NCBI GenBank assembly: GCA_903865895.1 | Contig: CAIPLM010000234.1 | Location: 1 to 39,872 of the forward strand | Origin: an uncultured Rhodospirillales bacterium | GTDB taxonomy: Bacteria > Pseudomonadota > Alphaproteobacteria > Acetobacterales > Acetobacteraceae | DNA: 39,872 bases | Direction: 5' to 3' | Shown: one piece after another, positions 16,187 through 23,710 of the stretch | Layout of the letters: each line of letters starts with the position of its first letter | Numbering within the stretch: the stretch's first letter is position 1 | Made by a program: the position numbers and the translations under genes | The notes under the pieces: generated by a model | What the model saw: only the letters and a program-made list of their open reading frames with translations | Database searches by the model: none | What the model was told of the DNA's origin: nothing

Positions 16187-17167
16187 TCACACGAGGTGGC
16201 AGGCCACCGATTGGCCGCTGGTGGCTTCGCGCAATTGCGGCTCCTCCGTTTTGCAGCGCGCCACCGCGCGCGGGCAGCGCGGATGGAAGCGGCAGCCGGG
16301 GGGCGGGTTCAGCGCGCTCGGCACCTCGCCCTGCACGGTGATCTGCGGGCGGGTGGCCTCGATCTCGGGGTCGGGGATCGGCACGGCGGCCATCAGGGCC
16401 TGGGTGTAGGGGTGCAGCGGCGCGCGGTAGAGCGTGTCGCGGTCGGCGATTTCGACGATGCGGCCGAGATACATCACCGCGATGCGGTCGGAGATATGGC
16501 GGACCACCGCGAGATCATGGGCGACGAAGAGGTAGGTGAGGCCGAATTTGGCCTGGATTTCCTGGAACAGGTTGACGATCTGCGCCTGGATCGAGACATC
16601 AAGCGCCGAGACCGGTTCGTCGCAGATCAGCAGGTCAGGCTTCATGGCCAGCGCGCGGGCGATGCCGATGCGCTGGCGCTGGCCGCCGGAGAATTCGTGG
16701 ATGTAGCGGCTGGCCATGTCCGCCCGCAGGCCGACCATCTCCAGCAGCTCGCGCGCCCGCTCCGCCCGCTCGGCGGCATTGGCGGCGAGTTTATGGACGA
16801 TCATCGGCTCGGCGATCAGCGCGGCCACGGACATCCGCGGGTCGAGCGAGCCGAAGGGGTCCTGGTAGATCATCTGGATGCGCCGGCGGAAGGGGCGCAT
16901 GGCGGCGCGGTCGTGGCGGGTGATGTCGGTGCCGTCGAACACCACGCGGCCGGCGGTGATGTCGAGCATCCGCAGCACGGCGAGCCCGGTGGTGGATTTG
17001 CCGCAGCCGCTTTCGCCGACCAGGCCGAGGGTTTCGCCTGGGTTCACGGTGAAGGACACGCCATCCACCGCCTTCACCGCGCCGACCTGCTTGGCGATGA
17101 CGCCGCGATAGATCGGGAAATGCACCTTGAGGTCGGCGACCTCAAGCAAAGGAGCGTCAGGCGGCAT
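16187..17167 (-). CDS. Dipeptide/oligopeptide-type ABC importer ATPase (DppF/OppF-like)
   Basis: 326 aa. Walker [10 protein letters not shown] at 51-59, Q-loop [13 protein letters not shown] near 100-111, signature FSGGQRQR at 159-166, Walker B LLICDEP at 179-185, switch His217. The C-terminal oligo_HPY region follows ([12 protein letters not shown]), with a cysteine cluster [16 protein letters not shown] usual for this subfamily. It starts with [19 protein letters not shown] and overlaps the preceding ATPase gene by 11 bp. It is the second of two ATPases that would sit as a heterodimer on the permeases encoded at 21685-23519. Cargo is not deducible beyond peptide-like or small cationic solutes handled by this family. 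Confidence 0.92.
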   Translation of the reverse strand: MPPDAPLLEVADLKVHFPIYRGVIAKQVGAVKAVDGVSFTVNPGETLGLVGESGCGKSTTGLAVLRMLDITAGRVVFDGTDITRHDRAAMRPFRRRIQMIYQDPFGSLDPRMSVAALIAEPMIVHKLAANAAERAERARELLEMVGLRADMASRYIHEFSGGQRQRIGIARALAMKPDLLICDEPVSALDVSIQAQIVNLFQEIQAKFGLTYLFVAHDLAVVRHISDRIAVMYLGRIVEIADRDTLYRAPLHPYTQALMAAVPIPDPEIEATRPQITVQGEVPSALNPPPGCRFHPRCPRAVARCKTEEPQLREATSGQSVACHLV

Positions 17168-18125
17168 CGTTCAGGCATGCCTTCCAATGGCCGGGCGCGG
17201 CTTCGGCGAGCGCGGGGCGGGTGGTTTCGCAGGCCGCCGTCGCCCGGCGGCAGCGCGGGCGGAAGGCGCAGCCGGGGGGCAGGCGGGTGAGGTCGGGCGG
17301 CTGGCCCTCGATCGGGATCAGCCGCCTTCCCGCCACCTGGTCGAGCCTTGGGATCGAGGCCAGCAGCCCCTCGGTATAGGGGTGGCGGGGCGTGCGATAG
17401 AGGGCGCGGGCGGAGGCGGTTTCCACCATGCGCCCGCCATACATCACCGCGACGCGGTCAGCGTAGCGGGCGACCACGCCGAGATCATGGGTGATGAGGA
17501 TCAGCGCCGCCCCGGTTTCGCGGGTGAGCTCCTTGAGCAAGGCCAGGATCTGCGCCTGCACCGTCACATCCAGCGCCGTGGTCGGCTCGTCGGCGATGAT
17601 GAGGCGGGGCTGGCAGGCCAGCGCCATGGCGATCATCGCGCGCTGGCGCTGGCCGCCGGAGAACTGGTGCGGATAGGCATTCACCCGGGCGCGCGCATCG
17701 GGCAGGCGCACGCGGTCGAGCAGCTCGCCCGCCTTGGCCATCGCCGCCTGCCAGGTGGAGCCGCGATGCAGCACCATCGGCTCGCCGACCTGGGCGCCGA
17801 CGGATATCGAGGGGTTGAGCGAGGTCATCGGCTCCTGGAAAATCATCGCGATGCGATCGCCGCGCACCGATCGCATCTCCTCCTCCGGGAGCGAAAGCAG
17901 GTCCTTGCCCTCGAACATCGCGCTGCCCGCCACGATCTGCCCGGCCGGCTGGGCGATGAGGCGCATCAGGGAGAGCGCGGTGACGGACTTGCCCGAGCCC
18001 GACTCGCCGACGATCGCCAGCGTCTCCCCCTCATCCAGATCGAAGGAGACGTCATCGACCGCGGTAAGCGCGCCACGGTCGGTGCGGAAGCGGGTGGTGA
18101 GGCCGCGGACGGAGAGCAGCGCCAT
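17157..18125 (-). CDS. Dipeptide/oligopeptide-type ABC importer ATPase (DppD/OppD-like)
   Basis: 322 aa from the ATG at 18125. The frame runs 49 codons further into the SBP gene, but [18 protein letters not shown] is the family start and its ATG overlaps the SBP stop (ATGA). Walker A GESGSGKS at 40-47, Q-loop [14 protein letters not shown] near 94-107, signature FSGGQRQR at 155-162, Walker B LIIADEP near 175-181, then [15 protein letters not shown]-terminal [12 protein letters not shown] and [14 protein letters not shown] follow. Pairs with the DppF-like protein. The overlaps on both sides support one polycistronic message from the permeases to the flavoenzyme. Confidence 0.92.
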   Translation of the reverse strand: MALLSVRGLTTRFRTDRGALTAVDDVSFDLDEGETLAIVGESGSGKSVTALSLMRLIAQPAGQIVAGSAMFEGKDLLSLPEEEMRSVRGDRIAMIFQEPMTSLNPSISVGAQVGEPMVLHRGSTWQAAMAKAGELLDRVRLPDARARVNAYPHQFSGGQRQRAMIAMALACQPRLIIADEPTTALDVTVQAQILALLKELTRETGAALILITHDLGVVARYADRVAVMYGGRMVETASARALYRTPRHPYTEGLLASIPRLDQVAGRRLIPIEGQPPDLTRLPPGCAFRPRCRRATAACETTRPALAEAAPGHWKACLNDAA

Positions 18126-19804
18126 CAGAAACCCATCTTCTTCTTCATTTCCTGGTCGATCCACATCCGCGCATAGATCGGCCCCGGCTTCACCGCGCCG
18201 ACGCGCAGCTCGCCGTCGTAGTTTTTCACCCAGGGCCACCACGCCGTGTAGTAGTACGGGATCGGCAGCCACAGATACGGCGCCTTGCCGACAATCTCGC
18301 GGGTGAGTTCACGCACGATCTTCTGCTGCTCCGCGAGGTCCCGCGTGGCATAGGCCTTGTCCATCTTGGCGGTGAACTCGGGGGTGTAGAGCATCGAGGG
18401 GCCCCAGAGCTGGCCCGGGGTAAAGTTCTTGTGCAGGGTGCGCGTCGGGTTGGTGTGGCCATTGGCCATGAAATAGCCCTCGGCGTGGGTCGCGGTCGTC
18501 ATCGCCGAGAGGAAGGCGCCGTATTCCATCGGCTGGATGTCGATTTTCACGCCGATCTGCTCGAGATAGCCGGCGATCAAAGGCAGCAGGTCCATGTTCT
18601 CCGGCGAGCAGGAGCAGACCTGGGCCTTGAAGGTGAAGCCCTTGGGATAGCCGGCCTCGGCCAGCAGCTTCTTGGCCTTCACCGGATCATAAACGAACAG
18701 CTCCTTGACCTCCGGCGGCATGGTCTCCAGCGGCTCGAAGAAGCCGATATAGTCGGGGTGCTGCGGGTAGGCGAAGAGTTCGGCGTTGCCCGCGTAGTAG
18801 TCCTTGACGATCTCCTGCTTGTTGACCGCCATGTTGAGCGCCTTGCGCACGCGGATATCGTCAAACGGTTTGCGGTCGGTCCGCATCGCCAGGTAAATGC
18901 CGGAATAGCTCAGCCATTTCGACCATTTGAGCGCCGGCGCCGATTTCTTGAGCTGCTCCACCGCCTGCCAGCGGACGATCTCCAGGATATCGAGCTTGCC
19001 GGTGCGCAAAGCCGCGTGCTGCGTCGCCTCGTCCTTGATGATGCGGTAGGTCAGCTTGTCGACGAAGGGGAGCTTGTACTCCTGGCCGCCGATCTTCTCC
19101 TTGTCCCAGTAGATCGGGTTCTTCGTGTAGGTCTGCGCGTTGCCCTGCACGTAGTCGGTCAGCTGGAACGGACCGGTGCCCACCGCGTTCTTCCAGTTGG
19201 CGGCGCCGGCATCGGCGAGCTCCTTGGGCATGATCTGCGAGTAGTAGCCCCAGCCGAAGCGATAGTCCCAATCGGCGTTGTAGTATTTCATCTGGAAGGT
19301 GACGGTGTGCTGGTCCGTCGCCTCCACCTTCGCGACGTAATCGTAGTAGTCGGGAAAGCGCTTGGGCGAATTGTTCTGCCGGTTGAAGCTGAACACCACG
19401 TCATCGGCGACGAATTCGCGGGATTTCATCACGCCGGCCTTCTCCGGCCACATGATGCCCTTGCGCAGCTTGATCACCAGACGAAGCGGGTTCTCCTGCC
19501 ACTCCCAGCTTTCGGCCAGCTCGCCGCGCAGCGCGTCGGTGGCGAGCCAGGCGTCGGGCTTGAAGCTGTACTTGCCGCCCTTGCGGATGGATTTATCGAG
19601 ATCGCCGGCGAACAGGGTTTCCAGATACAGGCCAACGTCGTGATTGAGCTTCCAGGCGAAATCCGCGGGGTCCCAGGAGAGGGCGGAGATGGTGACGCTG
19701 ACGGTGCCGATCTCCAGATTCCCGCCATATTGCGGGGCCTGCCCCAAGGCCGGCGCGGCAAGCATGGTCGCAGACAGCAAGGCGGCGGCGCGTGCGAGCT
19801 TCAT
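18125..19804 (-). CDS. ABC importer substrate-binding protein, family 5 (second copy)
   Basis: 559 aa with a signal peptide (MKLARAAALLSATMLAAPALG, cleavage near residue 21) and the SBP_bac_5 fold: AESWEWQENPLRLVIKLRKG, FVADDVVFSFNR, GTGPFQLTDYVQG, YWDKEKIGG, KPFDDIRVRKALNMAVNKQEIV and AEAGYPKGFTF. It binds the imported solute in the periplasm and presents it to the permeases. It follows its paralogue (19836-21506) directly; the two share sequence along their whole length and almost identical C-termini (YARxWIDQEMKKKMGF), so they came from a tandem duplication. The ligand pockets may have diverged. The next gene overlaps its stop. Confidence 0.93.
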   Translation of the reverse strand: MKLARAAALLSATMLAAPALGQAPQYGGNLEIGTVSVTISALSWDPADFAWKLNHDVGLYLETLFAGDLDKSIRKGGKYSFKPDAWLATDALRGELAESWEWQENPLRLVIKLRKGIMWPEKAGVMKSREFVADDVVFSFNRQNNSPKRFPDYYDYVAKVEATDQHTVTFQMKYYNADWDYRFGWGYYSQIMPKELADAGAANWKNAVGTGPFQLTDYVQGNAQTYTKNPIYWDKEKIGGQEYKLPFVDKLTYRIIKDEATQHAALRTGKLDILEIVRWQAVEQLKKSAPALKWSKWLSYSGIYLAMRTDRKPFDDIRVRKALNMAVNKQEIVKDYYAGNAELFAYPQHPDYIGFFEPLETMPPEVKELFVYDPVKAKKLLAEAGYPKGFTFKAQVCSCSPENMDLLPLIAGYLEQIGVKIDIQPMEYGAFLSAMTTATHAEGYFMANGHTNPTRTLHKNFTPGQLWGPSMLYTPEFTAKMDKAYATRDLAEQQKIVRELTREIVGKAPYLWLPIPYYYTAWWPWVKNYDGELRVGAVKPGPIYARMWIDQEMKKKMGF

Positions 19805-19835
19805 TGGTTTCCCTCCCTTGGACTTATTCAGGGCT

Positions 19836-21506
19836 TCAGAACCCCATTTTTTTCTTCATCTCCTGGTCGATCCAGATCCGCGCATAGACCGGGCCGGGCT
19901 TCACCGCGCCGACGCGCAGTTCGCCGTCATAGTTCTTCACCCAGGGCCACCAGGCCGTGAACACGTAGGGGGTGGGCAGCCAGAGATAGGGCGCCTTGTC
20001 GAGCATCTCGACGGTCATTTCCTTGATCATCTTCTGCCGCGTCGGCTCGTCGCGCGTGCGGTACATCTCGGCCACGCGGGCGGAAAACGCCGGGTCGTTC
20101 CACTGCGAGGGGTTCCACACCTGGCCCGGCACGAAGTTCTTGCGGATGGTGGTGGTGGGGTTGGTGTGGCCATTGGCCATGAAGTAGCCGGCGGCGTTGG
20201 TCTGCGTCGTCATCGCCGAGAGGAAGGCGCCGTATTCCATCGGCTGGATTTCGATTTTCACGCCGATTTCTTCGAGATAGCCGGCGACCAAAGGCAGCAG
20301 GTCCATCTGGTCGGGCGCGCAGGAACACACCTGGGTCTTGAAGGTGAAGCCCTTGGGATAGCCGGCCTCGGCCAGCAGTTTCTTCGCCTTGTCCGGGTTG
20401 AACTCGAACAACTCCTTCACGCTGGCCGGCATTTCCGCCAGCGGCTGGAAGTAGCCGGTGTATTCCGGATGCTGCGGGAAGGCGAACAGCTCGGCATTGC
20501 CGCCGTAGTATTCCTTGACGATCTCCGCCTTGTTGACAGCCATGTTGAGCGCGCGGCGTACGCGGATATCGTCGAACGGCTTCTGATCGACGCGCATGGA
20601 GAGGTAGATGCCGGACATCGCCAGCCATTTCGACCATTTGAGCTGCGGCGCCGATTTCTTGATCTGATCGACCGCCTGCCAGCGGATCGCCTCCAATATA
20701 TCGAGCTTGCCGGTGCGCAATGCCGCGTGCTGGGTCGCCTCGTCCTTGATGATGCGGTAGGTCACCTTGTCGACGAAGGGGATTTTGTACTCCGCGCCGT
20801 CGATCTTCTCCTTGTCCCAGTAGTTCGGGTTCTTGCTGTAGGTCTGCGCGTTGCCCTGCACGTAGTCGGTGATTTGGAACGGCCCGGTGCCGACCGCGTT
20901 TTTCCAGTTGGAAATGCCGGCGGCGACGAGCTCCTTGGGGATGATCTGCGAGTAGTAGCCCCAGCCGAAGCGGTAATCCCACTCGGCGTTGTATTCCTTC
21001 ATCGGCACCACGACGGTGTAGCGGTCGCGCGCCTCGAATTTCTCGACGAAATCGAGATAGCCCGGCACCTTCTTCGGGCTCGCGTTCTGGCGGTTGAGGC
21101 TGAACACCACGTCATCGGCGGTGAATTCGCGGCTCTCCATCACGCCGGGCTTGGCCGGCCACATGATGCCCTTGCGCAGATGGATCACCACCGCCAGCGG
21201 ATTCTCGGTCCATTCCCAGCTCTCGGCCAGCTCGCCGCGGATGGATTCGGTGGGCAGCCAGGCATCCGGCTTGAAGCTGAACTTGCCGCCCTTGCGGATG
21301 GATTTGTCGAGATCGCCGGCGAACAGCGTTTCGAAATACAGCCCGGTGTCGTGGTTGAGCTTCCAGGCGAAATCCGCCGGGTCGAACGAGAGCGCCGAAA
21401 TGGTGGCGTTCACCGTGCCGATTTCGAGATTGCCGCCGTAGTGCGGCGTTTCGGCCTGGGCGGGGACGGCGAGAAGGAGGGCTGCGAACGCAAAAAGGCG
21501 CTTCAT
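19836..21506 (-). CDS. ABC importer substrate-binding protein, family 5 (first copy)
   Basis: 556 aa from the ATG at 21506, which has GGAG upstream and starts a signal peptide (MKRLFAFAALLLAVPAQA, cleavage after AQA). The open frame continues into the palindromic element and permease gene, but that part is not real coding sequence. Body: HYGGNLEIGTVNATISALSF, FTADDVVFSLNRQN, GTGPFQITDYVQG, KPFDDIRVRRALNMAVNK, AEAGYPKGFTF. Paralogue of the next gene, separated by 31 bp. Having two binding proteins on one importer usually widens the range of ligands. It is preceded by the AT-rich palindromic element at 21531-21673, so its message level may differ from that of the permeases. Confidence 0.93.
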   Translation of the reverse strand: MKRLFAFAALLLAVPAQAETPHYGGNLEIGTVNATISALSFDPADFAWKLNHDTGLYFETLFAGDLDKSIRKGGKFSFKPDAWLPTESIRGELAESWEWTENPLAVVIHLRKGIMWPAKPGVMESREFTADDVVFSLNRQNASPKKVPGYLDFVEKFEARDRYTVVVPMKEYNAEWDYRFGWGYYSQIIPKELVAAGISNWKNAVGTGPFQITDYVQGNAQTYSKNPNYWDKEKIDGAEYKIPFVDKVTYRIIKDEATQHAALRTGKLDILEAIRWQAVDQIKKSAPQLKWSKWLAMSGIYLSMRVDQKPFDDIRVRRALNMAVNKAEIVKEYYGGNAELFAFPQHPEYTGYFQPLAEMPASVKELFEFNPDKAKKLLAEAGYPKGFTFKTQVCSCAPDQMDLLPLVAGYLEEIGVKIEIQPMEYGAFLSAMTTQTNAAGYFMANGHTNPTTTIRKNFVPGQVWNPSQWNDPAFSARVAEMYRTRDEPTRQKMIKEMTVEMLDKAPYLWLPTPYVFTAWWPWVKNYDGELRVGAVKPGPVYARIWIDQEMKKKMGF

Positions 21507-21530
21507 TAAAGGAGCTCCAGGCAAGTGTAG

Positions 21531-21673
21531 GGGTGTTCTTTTTGTGAACAAAAAGAACCAAAAAAACTTTTTATTCTGTCCATGCCGGTGGCGTGCGCGG
21601 GCGGGATGGTGGGGAGCGGTACACACCAAAGGGAGAAAAGTTTTTTGCTTCTTTTTTTCAAAAAAGAAGCGCT
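21531..21673. repeat. AT-rich compound palindromic element, copy 1
   Basis: Two outward hairpins, 21535-21558 (GTTCTTTTT stem, 9 bp) and 21647-21670 (GCTTCTTTTTT stem, 11 bp), are mirror images of each other and are each followed inward by inverted A5-7/CTTTTTA tracts. The GC-rich core between them is about 60 bp. The whole is therefore an inverted repeat whose arms each fold on themselves. It sits between the DppC-like stop and the binding-protein start inside one operon. Related copies: 36835-36951 and 39664-39739. Confidence 0.85.
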
Positions 21674-21684
21674 TCCTTCCCCCA

Positions 21685-22566
21685 TCACCGGCTCCCCCGC
21701 ATCCTGGGATCGAGCAGATCCCGCAACGCATCGCCGAACACGTTGATGCCATACACCACCAGCGTCAGGCACAGCCCGGGGGCCAGTGCGAGCCAGGGCG
21801 CCAGATACATATAGGTGCGCCCGGTGCCCGACAGCATCGAGCCCCAGGTGGGCGCCGGCGGCGGCACGCCGAAGCCGAGGAAGGAGAGGCCGGATTCCAC
21901 CAGGATCACCGCGCCGACGCGGGTGCTGAACAGCACCAAAATGGGCGCCATGATGTTGGGCAGGATGTGGCGCAGCAGCACCCGCTTGGTGCTGGCGCCC
22001 ATCGACTGGGTGGCGTGGATATACATGTTCTCGCGCACCGAAACCACGGCGCCGCGGATGATCCGCGAGCCGCCGATGCCGAAGGTGAGGCCCAATATGC
22101 CGATCACCTGGAACATCCCCGGCCCCACCACCGAGACCACGACGATGAGGATGATCAGCTCCGGGAAGCTCATCCAGGCATCCACCACCCGCTGCACAAT
22201 CATGTCGATCCTGCCGCCGAAATAGCCGCTGACGATGCCGAGCGTGACGGAGATCAGGGTCGCGATAGTGGCGGCCGAGAGGCCGATGATCACCGAGAGC
22301 CGGGCGCCGAACAGGATGCGGGAATACATGTCCCGCCCCAAATGGTCGGTGCCGAACCAGAAGCGGCCGGAGGGCGGCTTGAGGCGGTTCACCGGGCTGA
22401 TCTGGTTCACCCCGAAATGGGCGAGCTGGTCAGCGAAGATGCCTGAGAACAGGAACACCAGCACGATCACCGCGCCGATGGCACCGAGCGGCTTTTCGCG
22501 GAACAGGCGGATCACGCCGGCGATGAAGGGGGCGCGCGGCGTGGCCGGGAGCGTGGTGGCCGACAT
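21685..22566 (-). CDS. Dipeptide-type ABC importer permease (DppC/OppC-like)
   Basis: 293 aa inner-membrane protein. An N-terminal TM segment IGAVIVLVFLFSGIFA is followed by the OppC-type periplasmic segment FWFGTDHLGRDMYSRILFGARLS, then further TM segments and the cytoplasmic EAA-like loop HATQSMGASTKRVLLRHILPNIMAPI that docks on the ATPases. It ends GDALRDLLDPRMRG, the usual family C-terminus. Its start overlaps the DppB-like stop by one base (TGATG). Forms the channel with the DppB-like protein. Confidence 0.93.
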   Translation of the reverse strand: MSATTLPATPRAPFIAGVIRLFREKPLGAIGAVIVLVFLFSGIFADQLAHFGVNQISPVNRLKPPSGRFWFGTDHLGRDMYSRILFGARLSVIIGLSAATIATLISVTLGIVSGYFGGRIDMIVQRVVDAWMSFPELIILIVVVSVVGPGMFQVIGILGLTFGIGGSRIIRGAVVSVRENMYIHATQSMGASTKRVLLRHILPNIMAPILVLFSTRVGAVILVESGLSFLGFGVPPPAPTWGSMLSGTGRTYMYLAPWLALAPGLCLTLVVYGINVFGDALRDLLDPRMRGSR

Positions 22567-23519
22567 CAGCGGAACCTCACCTTGGGATCGAGCAGCCCGT
22601 AGCTGAGATCGACCAGCAAATTGATCAGCACCACCGCCACGCCGACGATGAGGAAGACGGCGGTGATCACCGGATAATCGCGCCGGCTGACGGCCTCCAG
22701 CAGCAAGAGCCCCATGCCGGGGATGACGAAGATCTGCTCCATGATCACCGCGCCGCCGATCAGGATCGGCGCCTGCAACCCGATCAGCGTCACCACCGGG
22801 ATCAGCGCGTTGCGCAGCGCGTGGCGGATCACCACGCCGCGCTCGTTCTGCCCCTTGGCCCAGGCGGTGCGGATGTAATCCTGCCGCAGCACCTCCAGCA
22901 TCATCGTGCGCGTCATCCGCATCGTCACCGCCGAGAGCGAGGTGCCGAGGATGACGGCGGGGATCGCCATCTGGATGAAATTGCCCCAGGGGTCCTCATG
23001 GAAGGGCACGAATTTCACCTCGGGCGAGATGCCCCACCAGATCGAGGGGAACACCATCACCATGGTGCCCATCCAGAAACCGGGCACGGCGAGCATGAGG
23101 ATGGAGAAGGAGCGGCCGATATAATCGCCCCAGCTGTCCTGGCGCAGCGCCGAGATCACCCCGATCGGGATCGCCACCGTCAACGCCACGATGAGCGCCA
23201 TGATGCCGAGTTCGAAGGTGACGGGGATGCGGGTGAGGATCTCCTCCAGCACCGGGGATTGCTGCCACAGCGACTTGCCGAAATCGCCATGCAGCAGAAT
23301 GCCGCTCACCCAGGCGAGGTATTGGGTGAACATCGGCTGGTCGAGCCCGAGGGCGGCTTCCAGCGCCTGGCGGGAGACCTTGGAGCCGATATCGTTCTGC
23401 GCGATCATCATGTCGATGATGTCGCCGGGTATCATGCGCACCGTGCTGAACACGATGAGGCTGGCGAAAAACAGCGTCGGCACGAGGGCCAATAGCCGCC
23501 GGACCAGGTAGGCCCGCAT
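22566..23519 (-). CDS. Dipeptide-type ABC importer permease (DppB/OppB-like)
   Basis: 317 aa, six TM segments. Starts MRAYLVRRLLALVPTLFFASLIVFS, the usual DppB beginning, with RMIPGDI, ALGLDQPMFTQYLAWVSGILLHGDFGKSL and the EAA-like loop IRTAWAKGQNERGVVIRHALRNALIPVVT. Ends LVDLSYGLLDPKVRFR. First gene of the seven-gene minus-strand operon. The 191-bp gap upstream is shared with the divergent molybdoenzyme gene and must hold the promoter. Confidence 0.93.
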   Translation of the reverse strand: MRAYLVRRLLALVPTLFFASLIVFSTVRMIPGDIIDMMIAQNDIGSKVSRQALEAALGLDQPMFTQYLAWVSGILLHGDFGKSLWQQSPVLEEILTRIPVTFELGIMALIVALTVAIPIGVISALRQDSWGDYIGRSFSILMLAVPGFWMGTMVMVFPSIWWGISPEVKFVPFHEDPWGNFIQMAIPAVILGTSLSAVTMRMTRTMMLEVLRQDYIRTAWAKGQNERGVVIRHALRNALIPVVTLIGLQAPILIGGAVIMEQIFVIPGMGLLLLEAVSRRDYPVITAVFLIVGVAVVLINLLVDLSYGLLDPKVRFR

Positions 23520-23710
23520 TGCGTATCCTCCGGTTGCGGGCCCTTGGGGCCTTCTCGCCGGCGATGCTATCGGATGCCCCGGCGATGCGCGAGGGGCTAT
23601 TCGCGCCCTCCGTCCAACTACGTAGGCGGCCGGCGCGCGGGCCGTCTTGCCTTCCGGCCCCGGCCGCGCGACGCTAGGCGATCACTCCACCCGATTTGCG
23701 AGGCCTCCCT
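23520..23710. other. Divergent intergenic region with repeated and inverted motifs
   Basis: No gene seen. CCGGCGATGC occurs twice (23558-23567 and 23579-23588), 21 bp apart, or about two helical turns. It is followed by the inverted pair GCGCGA (23587-23592) and TCGCGC (23601-23606). Spacing and position between the importer operon and the molybdoenzyme gene would suit a regulator binding both sides. I see no convincing -35/-10 pair. Confidence 0.4.

Noticed and set aside
13494-16409. 971-codon plus-strand open frame
   Set aside because: It is antisense to the sarcosine-dehydrogenase-like gene, has low-complexity Gly/His/Arg composition and no domain motif; high GC with few stop codons explains it. 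Its first part also runs through the hairpin element.
21535-21670. Outer hairpins of the AT-rich element as classical intrinsic terminators
   Set aside because: The stems are mostly A:U and are not followed by a clean U-run after a GC stem; they lie within an operon, so full termination would silence downstream genes. Partial attenuation is still possible.
21507-21752. Extension of the first binding-protein frame through the palindromic element
   Set aside because: It reads Lys/Phe-rich hairpin sequence (FFFEKKKQKTF) that has no signal-peptide character; the ATG at 21506 with GGAG upstream starts a proper signal peptide.
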